Shown here: positions 1 to 8,680 of the stretch, piece by piece | Numbering within the stretch: the stretch's first letter is position 1 | How the letters are laid out: every line of letters starts with the position of its first letter | Source: AP-15 sp963799085 | GTDB taxonomy: Bacteria; Pseudomonadota; Alphaproteobacteria; ATCC43930; CGMCC-115725 | NCBI GenBank assembly: GCA_963799085.1 | Contig: CAWCWA010000002.1 | Span: forward strand, 62,001 to 126,000 | Length of the DNA: 64,000 bases | Reading direction: 5' to 3' | Translations under genes and position numbers: made by a program | The notes under the pieces: generated by a model | Told to the model about the DNA's origin: nothing | What the model saw: the letters and a program-made list of their open reading frames with translations, nothing else | The model's database searches: none

Positions 1-330
1 CTCGAAGCCGCGATGGAAGCCGTGTTCGCCGCCGAAAGAACCGATCATTGGGTCGGCGTTCTCGAAGCGGCCGGCGTGCCCTGCGGCCCGGTCTACGACT
101 ACGGACAAATGTTCGCCGACCCGCAGGTGCGCCATCGCGGCCTCGTGCAATATGTGCGCGATCCCGAACTCGGCGACGTTCCCCACATCCGCACTCCGAT
201 CCGGATCGGCGACGAGATCGCCGTGCGCGCAGCCGCCCCCAAACTCGGTCAGCACAACGCCGAAGTCTTCGGGAGATTAGGCGTGACGGCCGCCGATCTC
301 GACCGCCTGCGCGCCAAGGGCGTCATCTGA
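1..330 (+). CDS. CaiB/BaiF family CoA-transferase, C-terminal part
   Basis: The reading frame is open from the first base, so the gene starts outside the window; the last 109 codons are present. The segment GVPCGPVYDYGQMFADPQV and the following HRGLVQY resemble the C-terminal lobe of class III CoA-transferases, where a small-molecule acyl-CoA and a free acid exchange CoA through an aspartyl thioester; the catalytic Asp lies in the missing N-terminal half. The end (GRLGVTAADLDRLRAKGVI) is typical of the family. The substrate cannot be told from this piece. The next gene starts about 195 bases downstream, so co-transcription with fdhD is uncertain. Confidence 0.88.
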   Translation, partial: LEAAMEAVFAAERTDHWVGVLEAAGVPCGPVYDYGQMFADPQVRHRGLVQYVRDPELGDVPHIRTPIRIGDEIAVRAAAPKLGQHNAEVFGRLGVTAADLDRLRAKGVI

Positions 331-525
331 ATTCGGGTCTTCGCCTGTTCTCGTAGGGAATTTACAGGCGCACCACCCGCCCGCGACGGGCCGCCCACTC
401 GCAAAAGCGGCCCCCCGCACCATCACCCACAGTAGTGGTCGAATGTGGCGATTTCCCGGTCGCAGACGCCCGAAAGACGCGGGCGCAGCTTGAAGCCAGG
501 GGCTGCGCGATCCATCATCTCCGAC

Positions 526-1410
526 ATGCAGGAATTCGCGATCCGTCCGGCGCCCGACGACCCCCGACTGACCCGTACCGTCAGCGGCATCGACCAGGAG
601 GGCCGGGCGATCGAGACGGCGGTCGTCATGGAACGGCCGCTGACCTTGTTCCTGAACGGCCGTGAAATCGTCACGATGATGACGATCGGGGACCATCCGG
701 ATTGGCTCGCCGTCGGCTATCTGATCAATCAGAACATGCTCGGGACCGAAGACCGCATCACTGGCGTCGATTACGACGAGGAGCTCGAAACGGTCGTCGT
801 CCGCACGGACCGGGAGACCGATTTCGAGGATAAATTGCGCAAGAAGACGCTGACCTCGGGGTGCGCCCAAGGTACGGTTTTCGGCGATCTGATGGAGAAA
901 TTCGACGAGGTTAGGCTCGACCCCGGCGCCACACTGCGCACCTCTTGGCTCTACTCGCTGACGCGCAAGATCAACACCTCGCCAAGCCTTTACCTGACGG
1001 CCGGGGCGATCCACGGCTGCGTGTTGTGCGAGGAGGACCGCCCGCTGCTCTATATGGAGGATGTCGGCCGGCACAACGCGATTGACAAGATCGCCGGCTA
1101 TATGCGCCTCCACGACATTTCTCCCGAGGGCAAGATTTTCTACACGACCGGCCGACTGACCTCGGAGATGGTGATCAAGACCGTGCAGATGCGCATCCCG
1201 ATCCTGGTGTCGCGCTCGGGCTTCACTGCTTGGGGGGTGGACTTGGCGCGTCAGGCCGGGCTGACGCTGATCGGCCGGGCCAAGGGCAGGCGTTTTGTGG
1301 CGCTCTCAGGCAATGAGCGCATCGTCTTCGACAGCGATCTGCGGATGGTCGAGGAGGAGCATCCGCGGCTCGCCCGAAAATCGAGCAGGGCCGAGGAGGA
1401 TGCGGCGTGA
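526..1410 (+). CDS. fdhD: FdhD-type formate dehydrogenase accessory sulfurtransferase
   Basis: FdhD carries sulfur from the cysteine desulfurase to the molybdenum bis-MGD cofactor, making formate dehydrogenase active. Family hallmarks seen: TSGCAQGTVFGDL around residue 115, AIHGCVLCEEDRPLLYMEDVG in the middle, then VGRHNAIDKIAGY and FYTTGRLTSEMVIK, LVSRSGFTAWGVDLA. The usual CxxC sulfur-transfer pair is reduced to one Cys in TSGC, with two further cysteines at HGCVLC. The start ATG at 526 is preferred because homology begins soon after it; the frame stays open upstream to 445. It overlaps the next gene by four bases (GTGA), implying translational coupling with mobA, the step that makes the guanine dinucleotide form of the cofactor. 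Confidence 0.9.
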   Translation: MQEFAIRPAPDDPRLTRTVSGIDQEGRAIETAVVMERPLTLFLNGREIVTMMTIGDHPDWLAVGYLINQNMLGTEDRITGVDYDEELETVVVRTDRETDFEDKLRKKTLTSGCAQGTVFGDLMEKFDEVRLDPGATLRTSWLYSLTRKINTSPSLYLTAGAIHGCVLCEEDRPLLYMEDVGRHNAIDKIAGYMRLHDISPEGKIFYTTGRLTSEMVIKTVQMRIPILVSRSGFTAWGVDLARQAGLTLIGRAKGRRFVALSGNERIVFDSDLRMVEEEHPRLARKSSRAEEDAA

Positions 1411-2021
1411 ACATCGTCGGGCTCTTGCTCGCCGGCGGACAGTCGCGGCGCATGGGCGGCGGCGACAAGGCGTTGCGGCCGTTGGGCGGGATGACCCTGC
1501 TGGCGCGCGTTGTCGAACGGCTGCGCCCACAGGTCGAGGCGCTGGTGCTGAACGCCAACGGCGATCCGGCGCGCTTTGCCGGGTTCGGCCTGCCTGTCGT
1601 GCCCGACAGTGTCGCCGGGTTCGCCGGCCCCTTGGCGGGTGTGCTGGCCGGACTCGACTGGGCTGCCGCCAACCGGCCGGATTGCCCTTTTGTCGCAAGT
1701 GCGGCGACCGACGCGCCATTCCTCCCGACCGACCTCGTGGCACGGCTCTTGGCTGGGGTCGAGGAGGCCGGCGCCGACCTCGCCTGCGCCGCCTCGGGCG
1801 GGCGGGCGCACCCGGTGTTCGGGCTGTGGCCTGTCCGGCTGCGCGACGATCTGCGCCACGCCCTGGCGGACGAGGGTCTTCGCAAGGTCGACGTCTTTAC
1901 CGCGCGCTACAGGCTGATGACGGTCGCGTTCGCGGACACCCCGATCGACCCGTTCTTTAACGCCAACCGGCCCGAGGATTTGGACGCCGCGGCGGAGTTA
2001 CTGCGAACCGCGGGCAGCTGA
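1407..2021 (+). CDS. mobA: Molybdenum cofactor guanylyltransferase MobA
   Basis: MobA joins GMP from GTP to molybdopterin, giving the MGD cofactor of DMSO-reductase-family enzymes such as formate dehydrogenase. The N-terminal nucleotide-binding loop LLLAGGQSRRMGGGDKAL is diagnostic, followed by an internal GDPARF, a DAPFLP-type metal/nucleotide loop near residue 95 and the C-terminal FFNANRPEDL seen in MobA. The length of 204 residues is normal. The start is a GTG inside the stop of fdhD (GTGA overlap). The pair fdhD-mobA argues for a bis-MGD formate dehydrogenase elsewhere in the genome. Its 3' end overlaps the convergent esterase by 24 bases. Confidence 0.92.
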   Translation: MNIVGLLLAGGQSRRMGGGDKALRPLGGMTLLARVVERLRPQVEALVLNANGDPARFAGFGLPVVPDSVAGFAGPLAGVLAGLDWAAANRPDCPFVASAATDAPFLPTDLVARLLAGVEEAGADLACAASGGRAHPVFGLWPVRLRDDLRHALADEGLRKVDVFTARYRLMTVAFADTPIDPFFNANRPEDLDAAAELLRTAGS

Positions 2022-2814
2022 GTCGCGCGACCGGTCGAGGAGTGCGACGAGGTGTCGGGTCAGGAGCGCATAGCCCGCCGCCGTAAAATGGAGCCGGTCG
2101 GGCGACATCGCCGGGCCGAGCCGGCCGTTCGTATCGAGCAACCCGCCGTCGATTTCGTCATAGACGACGTGGCTTCCGCCGGCGCAGCCGGCAATCAGCC
2201 GGTTGACCTGTCCGACCGCTCGCCGCAAGGCCGCGTCGGGCGAACCGGCCCGCGGCAATAGACCGAGGAGCAGGATACGGCTGCCCGGCAGGCGCTGCCG
2301 CAGCGTCTGCAGGACCGCGCGGGATACCGTCGGCGGTTTCCTCCGGCGAGCGGCCGTAGCCCAGATCGTTGGTGCCGATCAGTACGACGACGCGCTCGGG
2401 CGGCGGCCCGTCAAGATTGCCGTTTTCGAGCCGCCAGCGCAGATGGTCGGTGCGGTCGCCGCTGACGCCGGCATTCATCACGCCGCGCGGCGCGAGCTTT
2501 TCCCGCCACAATTCCCGGTCCCAGTATTCGGTTATCGAATCGCCGAAGAACAACGTCTTGTATGGAACCGTCCTGACTTCCTCGGTGATGCGCTCGGCGC
2601 GTGCCACTGCATGCGTACCGGCACGCGGGATCGGCGGTGGCAATTCCTGCGCCGTGAACCGGCCGCAGCGCACCAGCTCGTCGGCGCCGGCGGAAGCGCC
2701 AAGAGCAAGCGACAGCAGCAGCGATAGGATGATGCGCGCGGCCGCCACTGTTCTCCGCTTGCTAATTCGTCGAAACCTACCCAGCACCCGATCGCGCCGG
2801 GGATCGTCGTCCAA
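1998..2814 (-). pseudogene. Secreted SGNH/GDSL-family hydrolase with one frameshift
   Basis: All blocks of an SGNH hydrolase are present but in two frames: GDSITEYW (block I nucleophile Ser), GVSGDRTDHL (block II Gly), LIGTNDLG (block III Asn), then after the break DRLHFTAAGY (block V Asp-x-x-His). Reading from 2814, the frame is lost at the GGG run at about 2321-2323; dropping one base restores a continuous protein through LQTLRQRLPGSRILLLGLLP. The N-terminus has a hydrophobic stretch (IILSLLLSLALGASAGA) consistent with export. A single extra G makes sequencing error as likely as real inactivation. Specificity (ester, acetyl-sugar or lysophospholipid) is not determinable. Confidence 0.85.
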
Positions 2815-2931
2815 CAGCCGAAGCGCTCATAGACTTGCGCGGTATCAATTTTAGAGACCGGAATCGCGGCGCTCAGCGCGGCGACGATCGTCGCCGACAC
2901 GCCCTCTCATCCCTCCTAGGCCGCTTCCCGA

Positions 2932-3303
2932 TCAGCCGGTCGGAAGCAGTTCGGTGCGGTAGGTCGGGCGCAGGATATCGAGGCGCAGCGGCACCGGGGT
3001 CCCGAGCCACAGCGCGTTCTGGCTGTGGTCGTCATAGGAACTATGCGTCAGGGGGTGGACGAGAACGTCGAGGCCCTCGCGGTTCAGCATCAGCCACGGA
3101 ACGACGTTCTGAAATTCCTCGGTCTTGAAGATGACGTTGAATTGCGAGATCGGGTGCGGCCCGCGCGGCTCGTCGCTGAAGCCGCCGGGTTCGACCGCGA
3201 ATTTGTCGAGGATCTTCTGGCGCAGCCGCTCGGCGACCGGACGGGTCGCGGCGTCGTAATAGACATGCGCGTGATAGCCCTTGAGTTCGATCGGTTCGCT
3301 CAT
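2932..3303 (-). CDS. DOPA 4,5-dioxygenase family protein
   Basis: A compact 123-residue protein with the family pattern YHAHVYYD near the start, RGPHPISQFNV in the middle and LNREGLDVLVHPLT then DHSQNALWLGTPVPL at the end; the histidines in HAHVYY, GPHPIS and VHPLT are the conserved metal-ligand candidates. Plant and fungal relatives cleave L-DOPA between ring carbons 4 and 5; the bacterial proteins have no settled substrate. The gene stands alone between the convergent esterase and the divergent CmcJ-like gene, with about 130 bases to the latter, which could share a promoter region. Confidence 0.88.
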   Translation of the reverse strand: MSEPIELKGYHAHVYYDAATRPVAERLRQKILDKFAVEPGGFSDEPRGPHPISQFNVIFKTEEFQNVVPWLMLNREGLDVLVHPLTHSSYDDHSQNALWLGTPVPLRLDILRPTYRTELLPTG

Positions 3304-3431
3304 CTCGTGTGCTCCTTGCCCGGTTCAGCGGTGAGGATAACTCAATCGGCCGCCAGAATAACTCATTTGACCGCCCGAAACTGCTATCTTAGGATTGAAA
3401 GCATCGAGGCCATCGAGCACTCGCGGAGGAC

Positions 3432-4275
3432 ATGATGGACGGCTTGGCGTTTCCGGACCTGAAGACTGTCGTGGCGCCGCTCAATTTCCTCGTCCCAATG
3501 CCGGAAAAGCCGGTCGCGTACAATTACGACCCGCCGCCCGGGACGCCGCTCGCGCACCGGCAAGAACGTCGAATATCGCGTGCCGATCCGCGACGCGCGG
3601 CCGATCGCCGGCCAGCTGTCTCTCGACAAGGAAGGCTTTGTGCTGCTGCGGCATCAGACGGCGGTCGCGGATTTCTACGACGAGAGCCAGATTGCCTCGA
3701 CCTATTATCCCGAATGCGAGCGGGTGGTCAAAGAAGCGACCGGTGCGGCCCGCGTCGTCGCGTTCGACCACATCGTGCGCAATGCGGCAAAGGCGGCGAT
3801 CAAGGACAGCGGCATCAAGATGCCGGCCAAGCGCCTCCACAACGACTACACCGCCTGGTCGTCGCCGCAGCGGGTGCGCGACCTGATGGGCGAGGAGGCG
3901 GAAGAACTGCTGAAGCACCACTTCGCGATCATCAATCTGTGGCGGCCGATCAGCGGCCCGCTGCTCGACTCGCCCTTGGCGCTGTGTGACGCGCAGAGCC
4001 TGTCGGAAGAAGACCTGGTCGCGAGCGATCTCAAATATCCCGACCGTACCGGCGAGACCTATTCGATCACCTACAACCCGAACCAGCGGTACTACTATTT
4101 CCCGAAGATGACGGCCGACGAGATCGTGCTGATCCGCTGCTTCAACTCGAAGCTCAGCGGCGCTGCGCGGTTTTCGGCGCATACCGGCTTCGACGATCCC
4201 GAAACGCCGCCCGACGCGCCGCCGCGGGAGAGCCTCGAAGTCCGCACGCTGGTGTTTTTCCCGCCCGAAGCCTGA
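3432..4275 (+). pseudogene. CmcJ/NvfI-like oxidoreductase with one frameshift
   Basis: The family (CmcJ/asaB/NvfI-type, Fe(II)/2-oxoglutarate-oxygenase-like) is shown by RLHNDYTAWSSPQRVRDL, the segment FAIINLWRPISGPLLDSPLALCD, and the C-terminal YYYFPKMTADEIVLIRCFNS followed by SAHTGFDDP; the two histidines and the acidic residues in these blocks are probable metal ligands. The first 41 codons from ATG 3432 are in one frame; an extra base near 3552-3555 moves the rest to another, where the expected DARP box (VPIRDARPIAG) follows. Single-base change, so probably a sequence error or a recent mutation. Substrate unknown. It converges on the LLM gene at 4297. Confidence 0.82.
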
Positions 4276-4296
4276 TCCGAACTCGCCGCCGGCGCG

Positions 4297-5319
4297 TCAC
4301 AGCGCCGGCGACACCCGGCGCAGCGCCGGCAGTAATTCGTCGCTGATCAGCCGCATGCTGGAGAGTGCGTGGCCGACCGGCATGCCGCTCCAATGGGTGC
4401 GGAAGATCAGGAAATTCGCCCCAGCCTCCTCCCAGCACGGGCGCAACTGCTCGTAGCATTCCTCCGGGCTGCCGAGGACGAAGCGATCGCGCAACAGCGC
4501 CTCGAAGGGCTGGCGGAACGAATCCTTGCCCGGCAGCACCTCGTCCTGCCCCCAGCTGGCGTAGGTGCGGTATTTTTCGGCGAGATAGGGGCCGGCCATG
4601 TCGAGCGCCGTCGCGGTGTCCTTGGCGCAGAAGATCTCGCGCGCATAGGGCAGCACCACCGGAAAAGGCTTGCCCAGCGCCGCCAGTTCGGCGCGGTAGA
4701 GGGCCAGTTGCCGGGTGATCTCGGCGATCGTGGCGTGCGGGTTGACGAACCAGCTGTCGCCGAGCCGGGCGGCGCGGCGCACCGCGCGGTCGTTGTTGGC
4801 GGCAAACCAGATCGGCGGGTGCGGCTGCTGCACCGGGCGGCAGGTCATCGTCACGTCGACGAGCTGGCAGATGTCGTTCTCGAAGGTGACGTGTTCTTCG
4901 GTCCACAACCGCTTGACCGCTTCGAGGCATTGTTCGAAGCGGCGCACGCGCTGGCCGCGCGGCACGCCGAACGCGTCGAACTCGACGTCGCGATAGCCGA
5001 GCCCGACGCCGAAGATGAAATTGCCGCGCCAGATCGCGTCGAGCGAAGCGACCGCCTCGGCGAGTTCCACCGGGTTGTGCAGTGTCGCCAGCAGGACGCC
5101 GGCGATGCCGGTCATCTCGCCCGCCTCGGCCGCGAGCCGCGCCAGAAACGGCACGAGCTGCACCTGCCGCACTCCCTCGCTCAGATAATGCTGGCCGGTG
5201 GCGACGGCGTCCCAACCGCGGTCGCGGGCGAGCCGCGCCATGGCGTATTGGCCCTCGAGGGCGGCGACCATATCGCTGCCCGGTGGGTGCTGGCAGGTCA
5301 GAAAGATGCCGATCTTCAT
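4297..5319 (-). CDS. LLM-class flavin-dependent oxidoreductase
   Basis: A luciferase-like monooxygenase of 340 residues. MKIGIFLTCQHPPGSDMV at the start is the usual first strand; VATGQHYLSEGVRQVQLVPF and MTGIAGVLLATLHNPVELAE match the substrate and flavin-binding shell of F420/FMN-type TIM barrels, and FGVGLGYRDVEFDAFGV is the conserved GxGxRxxExxAFG segment. The end of the protein (LIFRTHWSGMPVGHALSSM) is also family-like. The start at 5319 is chosen because the homology begins at this Met; a longer frame exists. It is divergent from the alpha/beta hydrolase gene, a common pairing in catabolic clusters. One of three LLM enzymes in the window; substrate unknown. Confidence 0.88.
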   Translation of the reverse strand: MKIGIFLTCQHPPGSDMVAALEGQYAMARLARDRGWDAVATGQHYLSEGVRQVQLVPFLARLAAEAGEMTGIAGVLLATLHNPVELAEAVASLDAIWRGNFIFGVGLGYRDVEFDAFGVPRGQRVRRFEQCLEAVKRLWTEEHVTFENDICQLVDVTMTCRPVQQPHPPIWFAANNDRAVRRAARLGDSWFVNPHATIAEITRQLALYRAELAALGKPFPVVLPYAREIFCAKDTATALDMAGPYLAEKYRTYASWGQDEVLPGKDSFRQPFEALLRDRFVLGSPEECYEQLRPCWEEAGANFLIFRTHWSGMPVGHALSSMRLISDELLPALRRVSPAL

Positions 5320-5407
5320 GACGCCTCCATTGCCGATGGTTGTTCCAAGGGCCTCGGTCGTAGATGATCGCCCGGGCCTCGGCAAGACAGGACAGGAGGA
5401 AACCGGC

Positions 5408-6221
5408 GTGGACAGCTTCACCGCCAGCGACGGCGCGCGCCTTGCCTATTATATCGACGATTTCACCGACCCCTGGAGGAAGCCGCCGACCCTTCTGTTG
5501 CTGCATGCCGCGATGGGCAGCGCCAGGCGATATTACGCCTGGGTGCCGCCGCTCTGCCGCCATTACCGAGTGGTGCGGATGGATCTGCGCGGCCACGGCG
5601 CCTCGCCGGTGCCGCCCGCCGATAGGACGCTGACGCTGGAGCGGCTGGTCGGCGACGTCGTCGAGTTGCTCGACCATCTCGGGCTTGCCGACGCGCATAT
5701 CGTCGGTAATTCGGCCGGCGGCTATCTCGGCCAGCAAATGGCGATGAACCATGGCGCGCGGGTGCGCAGCCTGATGCTGTTCGGCTCGACTCCGGGGCTG
5801 AAGAACAGCCAGGCGCCGGGCTGGATCCCGCAGATCGAGGCGAAGGGTCTACGCGGCTTTCTCGCCGAGACGATCGCCGAGCGGCTGCCACTCGCCGAGG
5901 TCGATCCGGGACTGGTCGAATGGTTTCTCGACGAGGCCGCCAAGAACGATCCCGCCTATATCGGCAAATTCGTGCTGCTGATGGCGAGCTACGATTGGAG
6001 CGAGGAGCTTGCCCGCATCCGCTGTCCCACACTTGTCGTCGTACCAGGAGCCGAACCGATCGGCTCGACCGCCAATTACGAGCCGTTCCGTCGCCTGGTC
6101 AAAGACGTCGATATGCGGGTCTATGACGGCGCGCCGCACAACATATGCGACGCCTACCCCGATCGCTGTGCCGCCGACGTGCTCGAATTTCCTGACGCGT
6201 CGCTTCGGGCTCGGCCGCTGA
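5408..6221 (+). CDS. Alpha/beta hydrolase, frameshift near the C-terminus
   Basis: Starts with GTG 5408 after a good AGGAGG at 5395-5400. The fold is clear: LLLLHAAMGSARRYY (oxyanion region), VVRMDLRGHGASP, the nucleophile elbow VGNSAGG and a late APHNI histidine; the usual acid position reads VVVPGAEPI, with Glu where Asp is common. At about 6189-6192 one extra base diverts the frame; in the corrected frame the protein ends VLEFLTRRFGLGR and stops at 6221, ten bases before the convergent amidase. It may be a lactonase, esterase or C-C hydrolase acting with the divergently encoded LLM oxidoreductase; the sequence does not decide. Confidence 0.85.
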
Positions 6222-6230
6222 CCGCGGTTG

Positions 6231-7637
6231 TCAGCCGACCCCCGGCGGGCGACGTTCATGCCAATCCGTCGCCTGTTGGTAGGCCCAGCCGATGCGCAAG
6301 GCGGTCGCCTCGTCATAGCCCCGGCAGACGATCTGCAGTGACAGCGGCAGCCCGGTCGCGGTAAAGCCGTTCGGCAAGGCCAGCGCACAAAGCTCCAGGA
6401 TATTGACGAAACGGGTGAAATGCGCCGGGGTCGAGTTCTGATCGACAGCGTCGAGCGGGATCGCCGCGGTCTGCGTCGTCGGCGTTAGCAGCGCATCGAC
6501 ATCGGCGAACACCCGGGCAAATTCCGCCTTGGCCGCCGCCTGGTCGCGCAGCGCGCCGAGATAATCGCGGGCCGACAGGCTGCGCCCGACGCCGATGCGG
6601 GGGCGCACCGCATCGTCGACCGGCAGGTTCATGTCGTCGGTCAGATGGCCGACCAGGAAATAGCCTTCGGCGCCGATAATGCGGCCCGTCGCGGCGGTGT
6701 AATCGGTAAGGCGGCGCGGCAGGTCGAGCGGAACGATCTCGGCGCCGAGGCCGGCCAGGGTGTCGAGCGCAGCGTCGTAGGCGGCGAGCATTTCGGGCGC
6801 CACCCCGTCGCGTTCGCTCCGCGGCATTCGCGCCAGCCTCATTCCGCGCACACCGCGCCGCATCGTCAGGATCGGATCGTCCGGCAGGATGCCGCGGGTG
6901 CGGGGGTCGTTGGGATCGGGACCCTGCATGATTTGATAAAGGAGCGCGGCATCCTCGACCGAGCGCGCCATCGGGCCCGGCGTGTCGAGGGTCGGGCTCA
7001 GCGGCAGGATGCCGTAGGTGCTGACCCGGCCGATCGTGGTCTTGAGCCCAGTCAGGCTGCACCAGGATGAGGGCAGCCGAACCGAACCGCCGGTGTCGGT
7101 GCCGATCGCCCAGGGTGCAAACCCGGCAGCGACAGCCACGCCCGAGCCCGCGCTCGACCCGCCCGGCGTGCGCGCCTGCGCCGGGTCCCACGGGTTCCAC
7201 GGAGTGCCGCGATGCTGGTTCGTCCCCCAGCCGCCCATCGCGAACTCGACCGTGTGGGTCTTGCCGATGATGATGAGCCCCGCGGCGATCAGGCGCTGCG
7301 CCAGGGTCGCAGTGTAGGTCGACCGTCGATCGCGCCAGACTTGCGAGCCGCCGGTCGTGATCCTTCCTTCGATCTCGATCAGATCCTTGAGAGCAATCGG
7401 AATGCCGTGCAGCGGCCCGACTGCATGGCCGGCGCGGATCGCCTTGTCGGCGGCTTCCGCGGCGAGCCGCGCATCCTTGTCGTAAACCTCCACAAAGGCG
7501 TGCGCTTTCGCGTCGCCGGCAGCTATCCGCGCGAGGCAGGCACCGACAGGATCTACCGGCGACAGTCGGCGTCCGGCGATTTCACGCGACAGGATATGGG
7601 CCGGCAGCAATGCCGGGTCGTTGATCGGTGAGGCCAT
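6231..7637 (-). CDS. Amidase signature family hydrolase
   Basis: Complete 468-residue amidase. The catalytic triad is visible: Lys in PIALKDLIEIEG (about residue 83), the cis-Ser in RTPGGSSAGSG and the nucleophile Ser in IGTDTGGSVRLPSSW. SVRLPSSWCSLTGLKTT is the expected continuation. Family members hydrolyse carboxamides including aryl and short-chain amides, and related proteins are GatA and allophanate hydrolase; without the neighbours of either, a catabolic amidase is the cautious call. The gene is convergent with the alpha/beta hydrolase and upstream (same strand) lies the CHAP protein, 78 bases away. Confidence 0.92.
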   Translation of the reverse strand: MASPINDPALLPAHILSREIAGRRLSPVDPVGACLARIAAGDAKAHAFVEVYDKDARLAAEAADKAIRAGHAVGPLHGIPIALKDLIEIEGRITTGGSQVWRDRRSTYTATLAQRLIAAGLIIIGKTHTVEFAMGGWGTNQHRGTPWNPWDPAQARTPGGSSAGSGVAVAAGFAPWAIGTDTGGSVRLPSSWCSLTGLKTTIGRVSTYGILPLSPTLDTPGPMARSVEDAALLYQIMQGPDPNDPRTRGILPDDPILTMRRGVRGMRLARMPRSERDGVAPEMLAAYDAALDTLAGLGAEIVPLDLPRRLTDYTAATGRIIGAEGYFLVGHLTDDMNLPVDDAVRPRIGVGRSLSARDYLGALRDQAAAKAEFARVFADVDALLTPTTQTAAIPLDAVDQNSTPAHFTRFVNILELCALALPNGFTATGLPLSLQIVCRGYDEATALRIGWAYQQATDWHERRPPGVG

Positions 7638-7715
7638 TTTGCCGTATTGCTGCGATCGGAGCGGCGCAGCATAGACCCGCCGCCGTAAAGGCTGTCAACT
7701 GGCTCCTCGCCCAGC

Positions 7716-8477
7716 CTAGCCACGATTGCGTTTGACCTCGGCCGTTCTGTTGCCCGCCCCGTGGGGGACACGGACGCCGATCGCAGGTTTGCGCGCCGAA
7801 GGATGATGCGCAGCCGCCCGCGAATGGGATGCCTGACGGCCGGAACGTGCTGCCGGGCCGCTGTGATGCCCCGATCGTTTGGCCTGCCTTCCGCGGTGAT
7901 GGCGATCGTCGGTGACGATGGCGACGTGGGCAAAATTGCGCTTCGGATGCCATCGCGACGGCGGTCCGCCGTCATAAGTGGCGCTATCGTAGCCCACGGC
8001 CGAACGGGTTTCGACGATGTCGCGCGGACCCGTGCTCGGGTAGACAAAGCCGTAAGTCGGGCTGTTGCGACCGAACTTCCCGGAGCGCAAATCGCGGACT
8101 GCGACGCTCGTCCAGTCGTTGTTGGGCGAGGTATCGATCGCTTCCACGCCGCGGGTCACGCTTCCCCGATACCAATTGGCATGGTCGATCAGGACCTCGC
8201 GCGAGTTGATGACGCCGGAAACGACCGCGACATGACCCGAAGGCATGTGCCCGCTGCGCCGGAACACCATGATCGCACCGACGTAGGGCGCCGATCCGCG
8301 TTGATAGAGGCCGGCCGCTTCGTCCCACCAACCGCCGGCGGCGCCGAATAGAGAGACGCCGGTCGCGGCGCGGGCGTAAAGCGCGCAATTGGCCGCGGCG
8401 GCCGAACCCGTCCAGCCGAGCAAAACGGCAATGCCCAAGGCGCCCCAAACGAGGCCCCGCCTCTGCTTCGCTCGCAT
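7716..8477 (-). CDS. Secreted CHAP-domain amidase/peptidase
   Basis: An N-terminal signal peptide (GLVWGALGIAVLLGWTGSAAAA) precedes a CHAP domain: the catalytic Cys is in AANCALYAR and the His in SGHVAVVSGVI, with DHANWYRGSV as the third conserved patch. CHAP enzymes cleave peptidoglycan cross-bridges or amides during wall turnover or lysis. The C-terminal third (from about residue 195) is a low-complexity tail rich in His, Arg, Ser and Ala (DDRHHRGRQAKRSGHHSG and onward), which could bind wall or membrane anions. Nothing nearby suggests a phage; a housekeeping wall hydrolase is likelier. Confidence 0.87.
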   Translation of the reverse strand: MRAKQRRGLVWGALGIAVLLGWTGSAAAANCALYARAATGVSLFGAAGGWWDEAAGLYQRGSAPYVGAIMVFRRSGHMPSGHVAVVSGVINSREVLIDHANWYRGSVTRGVEAIDTSPNNDWTSVAVRDLRSGKFGRNSPTYGFVYPSTGPRDIVETRSAVGYDSATYDGGPPSRWHPKRNFAHVAIVTDDRHHRGRQAKRSGHHSGPAARSGRQASHSRAAAHHPSARKPAIGVRVPHGAGNRTAEVKRNRG

Positions 8478-8680
8478 AATTTGCCCCCCGATTGAGACGG
8501 CCGGAAAGCCGTCGATCCCCTAGGTATCCGGCTGTGAGCCGGTTAATGTTCGTTAAGCCCGGTTATAAAACTCCAGGTCGGAATTAAAAATCATCATGTT
8601 TTTTGCGCTGATATGGTTGAAAATGAAGGCCTCTTATTCTACCCGTCTCCCTACGCGACGGGGATTTTCCCCTCACATCA
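8478..8680. other. Intergenic, AT-richer stretch before the CHAP gene
   Basis: No gene is recognised here. The stretch is richer in A and T than its surroundings (for example GTTAATGTTCGTTAAG at 8542-8557 and TTATAAAACTCC further on), as expected for the promoter of the minus-strand CHAP gene. The two TTAA half-sites are separated by six bases, one short of the usual CtrA spacing. Confidence 0.4.

Noticed and set aside
361..525. Possible molybdenum-cofactor riboswitch before fdhD
   Set aside because: The GC-rich leader can form hairpins, but I could not match the conserved Moco aptamer; a covariance-model search would be needed.
277..1113. A 278-codon minus-strand frame over fdhD
   Set aside because: Runs antisense through the fdhD motifs; no homology is visible.
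4276..4320. Possible transcription terminator between convergent genes
   Set aside because: GC-rich inverted stretches exist (GCGCCGGC repeated), but without a T-run or a clear single stem it is not called.
4154..5752. A 532-codon minus-strand frame
   Set aside because: It overlaps the LLM oxidoreductase in another phase and contains only Arg/Ala/Gly-rich sequence; the flavin enzyme at 4297 is the real gene.
8542..8557. CtrA-like site TTAA-N6-TTAA
   Set aside because: Spacer is six, not seven, and no other CtrA context exists; may be chance in an AT-rich stretch.
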